Shown here: positions 11,355 to 24,286 of the stretch, piece after piece
Numbering within the stretch: position 1 is the first letter of the stretch
How the letters are laid out: each line of letters begins with the position of its first letter
NCBI GenBank assembly: GCA_021234155.1
Contig: JAJEKV010000045.1
Span: 2,435,434 to 2,499,433, forward strand
DNA: 64,000 nt
Origin: Isoetes taiwanensis
Taxonomy: Eukaryota; Streptophyta; Lycopodiopsida; Isoetales; Isoetaceae
Direction of reading: 5' to 3'
Translations under genes and position numbers: made by a program
The notes under the pieces: generated by a model
What the model saw: the letters and a program-made list of their open reading frames with translations, nothing else
What the model was told of the DNA's origin: nothing
Database searches by the model: none

Positions 11355-11709
11355 GTATCTCTACTTTAACGAGTTATCGGACAAGGTGGATGTTTACAAT
11401 TTTGGGGTAGTGTTATTGGGGATATTAAGTGGCGAACGTCCTGTAAGGGTTACTGCCAAAAGCTGGGATGCTACCTTATCAACAACAATAGTTGAACGAG
11501 CATATGAGTTAGCTTTGGCAGAACCTTCCAACGTTCTTGCGCTCATTGATGAGAGGTTGAATGACAAGTTTGACAAACAAGAGGCTCTGGACATGAGCAT
11601 TGTCACACTTCTATGCACAAAGGAAGATCCCAATGTTCGTCCAACAATGAGGCACATTTGGCTTATGCTGAATAAAACAATCACAATACCTCCTTTCCAA
11701 ATCAAGTGA
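11355..11709 (+). pseudogene. Receptor-like kinase, C-terminal fragment
   Basis: An open frame runs from about 11355 to the stop at 11707-11709. It reads FNELSDKVDVYNFGVVLL (kinase subdomain IX, DVYSFGVV-type), GERPV, and IVTLLCTKEDPNVRPTMRHI (subdomain XI with the conserved Arg). Everything before subdomain IX, including the catalytic and DFG loops, is absent. The upstream sequence is the truncated transposon copy, not an exon. A TTTTTGTAG acceptor-like site precedes it, so it looks like the last exon of a plant RLK/Pelle gene left behind after rearrangement. The consensus DVYSFGVVLLEILSG appears as DVYNFGVVLLGILSG. Confidence 0.75.
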
Positions 11710-13204
11710 CAACGGGTTCATATCAGGTATAATATACTCTCTCGCTTAACTCGAGGAAGCGGAATTTCAAAATTTTTTCTCTTTGCATAGCATTACACGA
11801 ATTCATAGCTCAAGCGGCCGGTTTAATAACTAGAGTATCATAGGTATCCCATAATGCGGGAAGACAAAATGTGTTTGCCCATGCCCGTTATTTTTAGGTC
11901 ATTCACGGAATGCTATTATAATTTTCATTCCCTTCCATGTAGTCAAGTCTTCTATAATAAAGTCATTACACGGGTATTCGTTCAAAGCATTGAATCAATC
12001 TGCTAAAATGTCTCAGACCATTTTTATGACCATTTTTCAAGTGAGAGTTGTTCAAACATTGAGCCTTGGATTTTAAGGTGACTCCTTAGCAATGAAATGC
12101 AAATAACATATACTTCTTTTTTGAGGAGATTGAATCTTTTGGGAACCTTCTCACATGGGCTATAAAACGACCGGGTGGGCAACTTGACAAAATAGAGAGA
12201 TGCTAGTTAACTTGTGACCTGAAAAGCAAGAAAACTTTCTACAATCTACAATGAATGAGGCATTTTTATCTTTGAATATTTCCTAGAGAAAGAAACAATA
12301 ACTTCTTGGCAGCCTTCAGTCTCAAAACAACTTGTACATAATCATCATACGAATGTAGAAGTTACTTCTTATGAGATTTTTCGCAAATCAACATGTCACA
12401 TACTAATCCGGAATACCCAATGGAGCTCAGAATTATAAAATCTCCTTCCAAAATCACGGCGTTACAGCCAATGCTCAATTTCATGTCCGTGACATGAACC
12501 ATATTATCAACTGCGGTAGGGGTGCACCATCTTTTACGGTGAAACCTGCCCTTGCACAATTTCAAAACATTTAACTTCTGTTTGATAGCTCCCATGTTTC
12601 TTTTTCCTAGAAATATATCCACAATCAAACCTGCAAATCCACCTCCACAGTTACAGAGGCATCTCCTATAAAAACAGGTAAGCGATCCCTCAACTTCCGT
12701 CTACCCAGATGAGATTAGCTCAAGCTGAGATAAATCAAAAATTTCCTTCGTAATACACAGGGCATTGATATCATCATTTATCAAAAAAATACCTCCTCAA
12801 TTTTATTTGCTGACAGCTTAGGTAAAATGTCTAGGAATCCAAATGACATGAAACTGCCCCTTCAATCACATCATATAGAACCAAACACAGGCTAGAGTCG
12901 AGCTTCTATGGCCAGTCGTTCTCACACATTCCTTCTGGAAAAAAAGGTGACTTTATATTTCTACATGCAAAAAGCTCATCCCTATTGGAATTCATCTCTT
13001 ATCTTGGATAACTTGCAGAGGAAAAAGCATGGAAATGAAAGTGAATCCTCTCTATCCCCCAATGCAATAAAAGCGAAAGAGCATGGCCAGTAATTGTCTC
13101 TGTGACTATGCCACATTTTGGATCCTGCCACTACATATTCCATCAAAAATCATAAATATCCACAAGAAATGAACCCACCGCACCATTGCAAAACTTTCCC
13201 TGAA
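11710..13204. other. No recognised gene
   Basis: One 88-codon minus-strand frame at 12362-12628 was examined and matched to nothing. The rest is AT-rich with no repeat seen. Confidence 0.35.
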
Positions 13205-13920
13205 CACTAGAGTTGTCCCGGGGACCATTTCTGGTCCATGGACCAGAAATGGTCCACCATACTCCCTGCCACTTAAACCCATATATCTCACAAGAGAAAT
13301 TTTAATTTTAAAATATATCACCACTGTTTGAGTCTTCACTTGATTCTTAATAAACTGTGAAAATTTCATGACCACTGAATTCACCTTTATATTGGTATGA
13401 TTGTTCAAACTTTGAAGAATTTGGCAGTTTTTACAGCACTCTAGAACTGCTTTCTTCAATTTTCTAGCATAAAAGTGTCTAAATCTTGCTAAATATGAAA
13501 TTAATTGATATATTATAATAAAACGTATTGATTTGCATGTTTCCATGCTTGGCCGCTATCATTTGATATCAATTGAAGCCGCCAAACCCTATTTTGCTTA
13601 AAAATACTGCATGAGGTTCAAGAATTATTTCTCTCTTATTATTACAAGTTTTGACTTAATTTTTGTGACAATGAGTCCTTAACTAGACAAGCTATAGTCC
13701 AAGGATTTTTTTAGATGTTTATATGTTATATTAGTATCGTTATTAACTAAAGAAATTATTGTACAGAATTCAAAATAAAAATATAGATTAAAATGCTCCA
13801 ATAAACCCCATCTATAAGTCTCATAAAGATAGTAAATGATGCATTCTAATTAACTCTATATAGGAATTTACTTTGTCAACATAAATATAGTGTAATTAGG
13901 GTATAACCATGCATTATCTA

Positions 13921-14420
13921 GATCCCCCTTAAACCCCCTTTGGTTTGGGTGCATATTCACACGGGGGGTGACTCCGGGCAACGAGAGTTGTTGGATAGGC
14001 ATATTCACCCCTTATTCCTTAATCTACACCGTACGTAAAGTTCCTCGTTTGTGGGGTATGCAAGTACAAAATTTGCTATACTGTATAACAAGATTCGCAA
14101 AATACTATAAGATTTCAAGCGGAATACTATATGGTGTTGATTTTTGTATTGCAAAATACAATTATGAGGGCTCTCATTTCCCCGCGTCCCCCCCGGTGAA
14201 TATGCACCCAAACCAAAGGGGTTTAAGGGGATTTTAATTTAAATGTGTTGGACCCAATAGTTGTGTTAATTAATGTCAATGGTAGTTATGTGTTGGTTAT
14301 TAATGTAAATGGTTGTTATGTGTTGGTTGTTATGTGTTGGGGATTTAATTTTTATATGTTGGATGTTAATGGTTTGTGTTGCTAAAAAATTTTTTTTTGG
14401 CCCCTTTGAGGCCTTAGGGC
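13921..14420. mobile_element. Foldback element family, copy 2
   Basis: Same inverted arms as copies 1 and 3, with the central region in opposite orientation. The left arm starts abruptly inside the conserved part (about 150 bp missing); the right arm runs to the outer end near GGCCTTAGGGCC. It lies inside the 13897-15447 insertion of the CACTA-like element. Confidence 0.85.
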
Positions 14421-15050
14421 CCCCCCTCCGGTGACAAAATTTTAGAATTCAAAAAAAAAAACTAGAATTCATTTGAGGCTTTCATCACGTAGCTTTTGAA
14501 TTTGATCACAATAAAACAAATAGAACATAAGTAAAAGTTACTATAAAGATAGAGCAGATTGATCCCATTATTCTCAAAGTCATAAAGTTTGCAACACTCA
14601 TACACAAACATTTTCAACTGAATTTAACAAGTGACCTTTGGCCTCCATGGATTCTTGTGGTGAGAAACCAAAGTGGAAAACTTTTCTGCTTGTTAGCACA
14701 AGGATCTAGAAGCCTTGGAATTTGCTTAATAACTGCCTCAAAATCTAAAAATACATGGTAATTTTTTGCAAGATTCATTCGGAATGAGCCATAAAACAAT
14801 ATCCAATAGCACAATCCTCAGATAATCATTTGGTAGGATGTGTTAGCCTACCAAACCCGGCCGAAAAATTGCTGTTTTAGCATAGATAACTAAACCAAAC
14901 ATATCCATATCATACACTATCAAAAAAAAAAGATCTGGGAGAGAGCTTTCCAACATAATAAAAATCATCTCAAACAGAGCTCTGGATCAAAAGTTATGAT
15001 AAGAAATGTGTTGCCGAAGGGGAAACTGCACTACATGCGCCCTTCAAGCA
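14421..15050. other. Unrecognised part of insertion
   Basis: Lies between the foldback copy and the tandem array. No gene or repeat match within the window. Confidence 0.35.
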
Positions 15051-15315
15051 CTTCATGTGCCCATTATGCACCACACACACAAAAAAAGGGCTTTTGTTCT
15101 GAGCCATTGGTTGTTGGGCTAAAATCAATGGTCCTTCATGTGCCCATTATGCACCACACGCACAAAAAAAGGGCTTTTGTTGTGAGCCATTGGTTGTTGG
15201 GCTAAAATCAATGGCCCTTCATGTGCCCATTATGCACCACACGCACAAAAAAAGGGCTTTTGTTCTGAGCCATTGGTTGTTGACCATTGAAAAAAAAGGC
15301 TAAAATCAATGGCTC
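15051..15315. repeat. 83-bp tandem repeat, three units, hairpin end
   Basis: Units start at 15051, 15134 and 15217. Each begins CTTCATGTGCCCATTATGCA. The last unit ends in an inverted repeat, CTGAGCCATTG with CAATGGCTCAG (about 15265 and 15306). Confidence 0.9.
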
Positions 15316-16477
15316 AGAAATGGTGCACTCTAGATGTACGCATTAGTACATCCATTTGAATACATCACGAAATCATAGGAAAACCTTAGTGAAAAGCGTA
15401 CAAAAACACAAAGAAAACCCCCTGTTATTATGCTACATATTATAACAGGATGAACACAAAGAAAGGTTCCAAAGTGCGTTGATTTAAAACTCAACAATGA
15501 TGTAGGTAGTGCTATGGAGGACAATATCACGAAGTTTAGCCATGACTATAAATAAATAGATCAAAAGACTTTCTGTACATGTTTTTCTGACTTATCTAAA
15601 ATATTAACTTATTGCACTACATTTCTCCCATAAGCCTTTTAAATGGCATAATATATGATAAAAGGGGATATTGAGGTCCTTGATGTGGTCTTATTAGAAA
15701 AAAAAATGAAGAAACCTACTTACTTTCCACTATTATAAGGTTAGTCAATGTGAGGCTGCTCCAAAGTGTTGTAGTCTAAATCGGACCATAGTACATGTAG
15801 ATCTACTTTTATTATAGGCTATAACTTTTGTAAATTTGAACCTTTGTTGGCAATATATATCTCAAATTTCATGTTAGAATAATATATTATATTCAAGATT
15901 TGAATATAAATAAGCATGGACTATTTATAGGTCCAGGATTAAACCAACTAGATTGAGAAAATTTCTCTATTTATTTATGCTCGCTCTATTCATTTTGTCA
16001 CCTTCAATGATATTATGATTTCTCATCGTCTATAAGATAATCTTTGAAAGGTGTAAGTGGACATTCTCATACATTCAAAGTAGCCCTTAACTATTTAATT
16101 TTTGTGCTTCGATATCACCTTTTAGATAGACAATCCTCCCTAATCAACTATTATTATCATACATAATGTGATATAAACTATATGCTAAAGAATTGATTAA
16201 GATAATGATGTTCTTGACTTTTAAATGAGAGGTCATGTGGACCAATAATTGGCATCGACATAACAGTCTATCTTGATCTTCTTTAGTCAAACATTTTCAT
16301 ATTTTTACTTGGTTCATCTTGCATTGCTTTCTTAACTTTGGGAAGCTTTGAAATATGGTGTTTGAAGTTCATTTTCAAGGCATAAATCTAGAGATCGAAT
16401 ATGGAAAACATTTGATGATAACTTGGAACTAATACTAAAAGTTTTAGCCCAAACCTAGCAATAGATATTTTTTATTG

Positions 16478-17638
16478 ATAGAATAGAATAGAATAGAATA
16501 GTTTTTTTATCGTCCACTGAGACCAATCGGCCTATGGGACCCGAAGGGCCTTGACAAACTTATTCTTGTCAGGGTTAAAAACCCCCCCAAAGGGTTTTTA
16601 GGGGAAAAACTTGGCGGTAATAAGAATCGTCATCAAACTGTACAAGTATACATCATCATGAAATAAATGTGTATGTACATGTCAAGTGCGTGCCCGAGGA
16701 CATAGCTGATCTCGCATGTCTATGACCTCCTGAAGGTATGATCCTAGCATCCGATGCGGATCCGTGCTCAATGTCACATGTAGCGGTGGCCGGGGCGACC
16801 AACTTCGGCATAAGCTGGCGTCAGTTGATCATATCTTTGGGCAACTTTGAAGGGTATGGGATTCATCCTCAATGACTCCCATTTGGCGGCGTGGATCCTT
16901 TTTGTCCCGGCGTGGCTCACCAATCCATCTGCCTGTCTCAATTCGAAGATGATGTGCCCCCGTGCGAATGGAGGCAATGAGTGCGTCTTTTCATGGGCAA
17001 GTGGGTGCGCGGAGGTAGCATTGTGGGCCTCGTTCCAATGTGGGATTTATGTGGCGGTAGTGTGTTGTCTTGACTGTTCAAGCCTTGGCATTCCAAAGCT
17101 TCTTGATGAAGCAAGCGTCAAGATATTGCCCTCAAGCTATGGCGATCGCCTCTGTTTGCACATGTATGCACAGTGCTCCTGCACATTCCATCTAGCCATC
17201 CATTGAGCTCTCTTTTTCCCTCCAGAAGAGGCCTTGGCGTTGTGGCCCCATTGCCATGATATAAGCTAGTTTTGGGAGGCGAGTATCGTCCATGTTGACC
17301 ACCTTCGAAAATAGACAATGTGGCGATCAAGGGGCGCCCTCACGAAGAAGGCAAGAATCTTGTTTCCTGCTTGATAGAATTTGATATGGGGCTGTGGACT
17401 TCACCCCTAGTGCTCATTACCAAGAAGGCTTTTACGCACTTTTGCTCAAGTCATTCCAAGTAGCGAGGGATACCTCTTGGGCCCCATACTTCCATTTCAG
17501 TATAAAAGGACAGGCTCCACTAAGACTTTGAACAGGTGTGACTGATGGGTCCAATCATACAACTCCGCTCTATGACTATTGTTTTGCATTGCATATAGTG
17601 CTTTCCAGCCCGCCGTAACTCGTAGCCGTATGGATAGA
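16478..17638 (-). mobile_element. LINE copy A, 5'-truncated, (TTCTA)n tail
   Basis: Minus-strand 3' end of the LINE family best seen at 35030-37610. Shared landmarks are ATCGTCCACTGAGACCAATC next to the (TAGAA)n tail and the post-RT region. It has no reverse-transcriptase core. Its boundaries are fixed by comparison with 9840-9900, which shows the sequence before insertion. Confidence 0.8.
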
Positions 17639-18509
17639 GGAGCTCATGAAATACTGATATCCTAAAATTCAGCTTGAGATCGACTAAGGTAAAGAAGTTA
17701 TTGATTTAAAATAAACCTGTGGACCAGTAATGGTCTTAGGTACAGAAATCTTTATTGATTTATCATGATCGTGCCTTTTGCTCTTTTTCTTTACTTGTTT
17801 TTTCATATGTCAAAGCTGAACCTTCAAATTACAGGCCAACAAATATTTTTTATGCACGAAGTAATTAGTCAACTACTTATATACCAAATTTGAAGTAAAA
17901 AATCATTTTCATGCAAAAGTTATAGAATTTTAATTGAAACAGCCTTCTGGGAACCATTATTGGTCCACAGAAGACAGAAAACTATTTTGACCCTGCCATG
18001 TTTGACTGACTATATCTTCCTTTCTAGACTTCGAATTGGAACAAGGTTTTTTGTGTATTTATCCTTATCTCATGTAGAAAAATACCATTATAATGAAAAA
18101 AATCAAAAAAATCCTTTTGTTGAGACAGTTTTACATTATGTAAACATGAAGCAAACTGGACTTGACCCCTCCTGATTCACCTAAGCATAACTTTCAATTT
18201 TAGGGGTATATGCATTTTTAACTATTTTTTTTGTGCAACATGACTGCCATATATTAATAGGTAGAAAGGGTTTAACTGAATTTTATGCCTTGATTTTATA
18301 TGAATTTTAAAGCGAACTGTACAAATGAACCATTTATGGTCTATCAAGGGACAACTCTAGTGTTAAGATGTCTGCAATTGTGGTACTTTCTCTTGAAGAG
18401 AATATTACTGCCTGGAAAGTGAGTGTATCTGAAAGTATACAAGGGCATTAGTTCCCATAGCAGTATTATTTCAGTCAAGCAACTGACCCCAAAAACACAG
18501 CAAAAGGAT

Positions 18510-20490
18510 GATGACATATTCAACAAAACTTGGACTTAATCAGATTTAATAGATAGCACTTCAAGAATACCATTATAAGAATATATGTATTGTTTAATTC
18601 TTCTTCATTGTTATATTATTTATAAGTTTTAATTATATAAGTTTACCTTTAAGTTACAACCTAACGATTATCTAAGCATAAAATTGATTTCAAAACTTTC
18701 ACTCGAATTTATCTAAAAATTAGACATTTCAAGAATATAAAATTTCAATTTAATTTCAGTGATTTAACAAATTTTTATATTTAACAATCATGATAATTTC
18801 TAAAAAAAATATGATGGTTTGATAAGGATGACTTGAAACTATGACAATTTCACAATTTACAAGCTTAACCACTTTTAAAAACACTTTATGAAAAGTTTTA
18901 ATTTGAAATTAATTAAATGATAAAGTTAAGGTTTTAATTATAACTATAAATCATTGAAGATATATTGAAAATTCATCAATAAAAAGCTTTTCAATTTCTT
19001 GTTTTATTAATGCATAAGTGTAATCATTTAATTAATTTCAGTCTAAAATTTTCTTTAGGTATTTTGAAAAATAACATTTAATTATACAGAGCTTTTCTTA
19101 GATGAAAATTTAATTGTAAATAGATGAAAGGGAAAATTAGTTTAGAAAGCAATTTTATACTTTAGTAACCATTATACTTTTGATCTAAAGATAATTGAGA
19201 CAAATTATTAAAATCAATGAGAGTTAAAAATATATAAAATTTTATCATGGGATTCTTGAAGTATATTTATTAGACTTGAATAAGTCCAAATTTTGTTAAA
19301 TATGTCATGATGCCCAAACTTTCAAGAAAAAAATGCCATTCTAAGCATGCTCCAACGAAAAACTCTAGTGGGAATAAATGGGTGCTGTTTGCGCCTTTCT
19401 TTCTTCAAGCATTAGTGGAGCCATGTTAAACTGAAGCTTTTGAGGAGTATCTGATTAAATTTCCACCATTAACGGAATAATTGGACCATGCTTCTGGCAG
19501 ATCATTCATAATAGAGCAGAGATAAAATTTCTAGGAAATAAACACAAAAGAAATTAAAGAAAACGCTGATGCTGATATATGCATGGGAAGACTCAATCAT
19601 CCGCCTGGGGCATATGATTCATGTATTCTAAATAGAATCTACCAAAATCTGCCACAGGTATGCGTCCAACCTACAGTTAAATGTGGCGTCACGGTATCAG
19701 ATGCATACATCTGATGCCGGATTTTCCATATTTTACCTTATTCTAAAAGGTCGAGGTCATGGAGTGATATCACGACCTCTTTTAATTCCACTTGATTTTC
19801 ACCAGTGATCTTACTCCTTTTCATTGCTTCATCAGTACTCAAGGTCTGTGAAAATTAGTATGATAGAAATTAAAGTATAAGGTTGTTTTCTAAACTAATA
19901 TTTACTTTAATCTATTTAAAAATAAATTCTCATATAAGATAGACTCTGTATGATTAAATTGTTATTTTTTTTTAATATTTAAAGAAGATACTTTTAGATT
20001 GAAATTAAATACATTTATTGTTTAATGATAACTATTGAATAGTTCATTTTTGATGAAATAAAACATATTGAAAATTAATCAATAATAAACTCAACCTATA
20101 ACTTTTCTTAAAGTATTTTTGAAAGTGCAAAAGTTTGTAAATTGTGAAAATTCTCATAATAGTTTTAAATCAATCCTTATCACGCCATAAGGTTTCATTT
20201 AGAAATTATCATTGCCAAATTTTAAATTTGTTAAATCACGAAAAACTGAAATTTTATATTCTTGAAAGGTCTAATTCTAAATAGATACAAGTGAAAACGA
20301 GTTTGAAAAGCAATTTTAGTCTTTATAGTTTTAATTTTAAGATGACCGTTTATAATTAAAATTTATAAATATTATAACAAACAAGAAGAATCAAACAATG
20401 CATATATTCTTATAATGGCATCCTTGAAATGCTATTAATCAAACCTAAATAAGCCTAAGTTTTGTTGAATATGTCATAAAGCTTTAATGT
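18510..20490. mobile_element. AT-rich foldback structure
   Basis: 18510-18960 reads as the reverse complement of 20020-20490 (shared blocks CATTATAAGAATATATG and TCAAGAATATAAAATTTCA). A second, weaker palindrome pairs 18515-18900 with 18920-19320, and 19860-20010 repeats part of it. A spacer at 19345-19845 is single copy. No coding sequence; likely a foldback transposon or two nested copies. Confidence 0.65.
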
Positions 20491-22089
20491 TTAAATTCAG
20501 GTGCAACATACTTGGCTCAGCGGGGTACAAAAATTTCTTATAAAATGTTGGCAGACTGTAAAATATGTTACATGTTCAATCTCTGCCAAATGGTTCTTCC
20601 ACTCCGCAGATTTGACTCATTTGAGAGGGCTATGGCGGTGCATTATTTTGGAATTTATATTTGGCTATGGCAGATAAGGAGGGTTCAGTTTTTTGCTAAG
20701 GCGGCTACAACAAAAGAACAATTTTGCATTTCATTTTCTTCTTTGCTTTTGAAGATTGGATTGTCGAGGGACTAGCCACAAGCTTGGTTTTGTTTCATCT
20801 CATATTTTTCAAAATTGCACAAGCCTAATCTTCTCTGCTCGATTCTCAATGTTTCTGTACTTCATATTCTTTTGCGATCTTGCCCGTTATAGCTGTAAGC
20901 TCCGCCTAAATCACATCCATTCCAGTGGACCTGCACTTGCAGTGAATCACCTGCACTTGCAGCGAATCTTCTCCTCTCTCCCTTTGCCGGATTGGAACAA
21001 GGCGTGCTACCCTGGGTGTATGGTGCCACGTGTATGGACCATGCTCTTTGTTGCATTCCAATGTTTGAGAAATCAATGGTGGTTTTTTATTTTTTTGGGG
21101 GGAACCAGCATTGTGGTTAAATATTTAAATTTGGATCAAATCAAAGATTTGGAAAAGAATAATTTATGTTTTATGTGCGATTGGCTAGACATAGTAGACA
21201 TAACCTTTTACACCATAAAGCTACCCTATTCTAGGCTAAGCTAGTTTGCCCAGGAAAATTCGCATGTGTAAGCTGCAGTTGTATTTTATGCCGTGTACAA
21301 AGGATTAAATGACAAGATACTATAGTGCTTATCAAATTCTTATAACTAGCATTCATGGCGGATTTAAGCCATGAGAACTAAAATCATAGCTTATGGAAGG
21401 AAGCGTCCTTGTTTTGAGTTGTTGGATATAAAAAACTGCCAGCGATGGCGGATTTAAAGCTATTAGCTTTGAAGCCACATCATAAGACTTAGCTTTAAGC
21501 CAACTGGACCTAGAACGACGTGAAACATGAATAAATACATGTTTATAGAATATGCCATATATATATCAAAATATGCAATTAATATATTCATGATTCCAAC
21601 ATGACAATGGCCCAATATTTATGCAGCTTGTTTGCTCGGTCGTAAGCTTTTTACATAAAATCTTAATACTTATTCAATGCAATTACATTCTATGCTTAAA
21701 TCTGCCCCATTGGTACCCAGAATATTCCTGGCATTAATAATCTGGGGTTTTTGGATGCACAAACCCTCAAGTAAAAAATAAAAAACTTAAGGATTCGAAC
21801 CTGGGCAACACCATTATAGCAGATTCACATGCACAAAAAGCCATTGCACGAGGGCATGACATCCTGGGCAGCACTGCATATTTTCAAGCAACCCCGCGTA
21901 CACCTATTAGTGGAACTGTTGTAGCTAGAGGGTTGTTGCACCGCTAGTTACACCCACCTCCCTCGTTGCTGCAAATTTAGGGGCTAATGTGAATCCTGCA
22001 TTAGGCTCTTAGAAGTAACAAAGGAAGGACTGGTCGTATCCAAACTTGTTCGCCAGATACAACTCGAGTTTCTGTTAGATCTAAAAATA
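20491..22089. other. No recognised gene
   Basis: Short frames at 20512-20775 and 20756-21244 resemble no known family. A GGATTCGAACC element near 21783 looks like a reversed tRNA B box but no tRNA fold follows. Confidence 0.35.
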
Positions 22090-22790
22090 CAACCCCATAC
22101 AGGTTAGTTGTGATGATTAGAAAAAAGTCATGGTTGTTGATATTAAAGAACCATTGAAGGGTGTAAGATAGAATTATAAGTTTATTAAATAGTACGACAC
22201 GATGTGCCCTAGGCTCTCTGGCTAGATCTTAGAGGGAACCAAATTCGAACGCTGGTCTGGCACAACGGCCATATCGACTTTGGTAGATCACGCAATAGTT
22301 GATTTGGCTAATGCATCTTCGAAGGGGAGTGATCTCTAAGTAATAGAGATCGAGCTTCCTCTCTGGTATAAGATAATAGTCAATCCTAACTTGTGCACTG
22401 TAGCATCAATGGTTATGAATGAATAATTAAACTCTTTCAATTGTTACAAGCTAAGTGCACTTGCTATATCACTAGGATCATTGTATTGCAACTAGAGTTG
22501 ATCAATACTAGTGTAATAAGCTATATTGTGAGCGAAATATTAGCATCATAGTGACAAGAGAAATTTATCACTGGTATCAGACCCAGGTTGTAAAACATAT
22601 CAACTAGATTTGGTGTTAATTTGTTGAATTCCATTGAAGTGTTTAAGGGTGAAAATGGCTTCCAAATTTGAAAGCAAAGCATTAGACAAGTATTGGAGTT
22701 TGAGAATATGTGGTATTTGGTTGATGCAAATACTATAAAATGCCCTAGTGTTACTTGAATGCAGGAGTATCAAGTGCAGGGGGAAATGGT
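22090..22790 (+). mobile_element. LTR retrotransposon remnant: LTR end, PBS, gag start
   Basis: TGGTATCAGA at 22572-22581 matches the primer-binding site complementary to initiator tRNA-Met, usual for plant Copia elements. It follows the probable 3' end of an LTR. An ATG at 22655 starts MASKFESKALDKYW, a Copia-gag-like opening that stops or shifts within about 40 codons. The Copia pieces at 27180 and 34452 have the same orientation and could be the same element, broken up by later insertions. Confidence 0.6.
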
Positions 22791-24286
22791 TCTAGTTCAA
22801 ATGAAAGTTTGGCTTCTGCATGGCATGGTTCTTTGGGAGCGGCGTTCGAACAACATTTCGTTAGAACCGTTAGGGGCATGCCGCGTTAAGGAACTTTGTT
22901 CCCATTCGAATACATGCTACTGAGCGACATTAGAGAATGTTGGGTGTAAGTTGGGAACATTGTTTCTAACTATCAAATATTTTTTGCCCCTTTTTTTCAG
23001 ATTTTTTTTTTTATTTTCCCTGTTATTTTTGGAAGTCTCGATTTTTTTTTGGCTCCTTTCTGATTCGCAATAAGGCAGACTCTTCTCTTTCTGTTTCTAT
23101 CTGGCAAAGACACGACCATCTCTCTAGCTCGATTCGTCCATGCCCGGTCGGCCAGGAGGAGCAACAGCAGCCCGGCCCTTGCAACAATCCATACTTCAGA
23201 CTCCAGCAGCAGGTAACAAGGCATGTGAGCATGTGAAGATGATGACAACAATGGCAATGACAATGACAATGACAATGATGTCGAACATTGTAAGGACGAA
23301 GAAAGTGATGTTGAAGAAGGTAATGGTGATACTGATGATGTGCTTATTGCTGCAGCTATAACTGATTAGTTAATACTACTACTTTTAATAGCATTGTCAT
23401 GAAATTACTATTTGAAAACTATAAAAATATTTTTTGTTGATGCTTTATATAAGCAATGCTACTTTATTTTTAGTATGTTTTAAAGCTGTCATGCCATATA
23501 AGCATTTGCTATGACAGTAAAAGTGCTCTTTATGATGATGATTTAATTTCGAAGAAACATTTGTCATAAAACACAAATTATCTGATGTTTTTTCATATAT
23601 TTATAATAAAATGTAACACGGTAGAGTCTTATTTCCATTTGGCCATTATTATACATCACCCTTTGACATTTTAAACTTGAAGACTAGTTCAATAGATTAA
23701 TTAGCCCATGGGAATGCCAAATCTGATTTCAGAATTTATTTTTTCCAAAGTTGGATGTTCCCATTCCAAAAGTGTTCCCGTTCCGGTTCCGTTTTTTGGG
23801 ATGTCGTTTCGGTTCCCGTTCCAGTTCCGAGTAACCATGCTACATCGATCATCTGGTCCATTTGAAAAAGAAGGAATCTTCTCATATTCAAAGGTCTTGC
23901 TTGTTCAGATGCACAGGTCCTTCTTGATGCCCAACAACAAATTGTCAAAGCATTCAGGTGCTCATCAATTGCTAAAGAGGTCAAGAGCCATATTTGAGAA
24001 CATTATCTTTAGATACAAACTTACTCATGAGATTTTGCTTGCTCCTCATATTGTTTAGATGTTGTATTTGAGTGGGGTGGATTTGCTCTGGTGGACATTC
24101 TCTCCACTGAGTTTTTAGTCCCCATTGTACTTTGTAACCTTCTCCGGATAATAAATGCTCAAGTCCTTCCAAAAAAAATAAAAAAAGGGGGAGAACTGAG
24201 TTTGAGCGAGATAAGATGGGCCAAGATGATGATGATGAGGTTTTATATGCTGGCAAATATAAGCAGGAAAAAAACAAACAAAATGT
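22791..24286. other. No recognised gene; low-complexity tracts
   Basis: Includes T-runs at 22990-23050, a short (ATGACA)n tract near 23245-23280, and a stretch rich in GTTCCCGTTCCGGTTCC near 23755-23830 of a kind seen near the ends of some plant DNA transposons. A purine-rich PPT-like run (AAAAAAAGGGGGAG) lies near 24182. Confidence 0.4.

Larger units (their letters stand above)
13205..18362. mobile_element. CACTA-like DNA transposon, non-autonomous (5.16 kb)
   Basis: The ends are perfect 15-bp inverted repeats: CACTAGAGTTGTCCC at 13205-13219 and its complement at 18348-18362. CACTA termini define the En/Spm (CMC) superfamily. Subterminal repeats of GGACCATTTCTGGTCC type, also typical of the group, occur at 13222-13255 and, degenerate, near 17711, 17952 and 18330. 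The expected 3-bp target duplication is not clear (GAA left, TTA right). No transposase was seen. Inside are a foldback element plus tandem repeats (13897-15447) and a truncated LINE (16478-17638). Confidence 0.75.

Noticed and set aside
12362-12628. 88-codon minus-strand ORF as a gene
   Set aside because: No recognisable family or splice partner.
13106-13546. 146-codon minus-strand ORF
   Set aside because: Spans the CACTA-like terminus and subterminal repeats, and its start region is repeated in the non-coding inverted copy at 11220-11350.
21780-21800. tRNA gene on the minus strand (GGTTCGAATCC)
   Set aside because: Only a B-box-like string; no A box or acceptor and anticodon stems could be paired around it.
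23000-23280. 92-codon minus-strand ORF
   Set aside because: Low-complexity Ser/Leu and Lys-rich ends from T-runs and CT-rich sequence; no family match.
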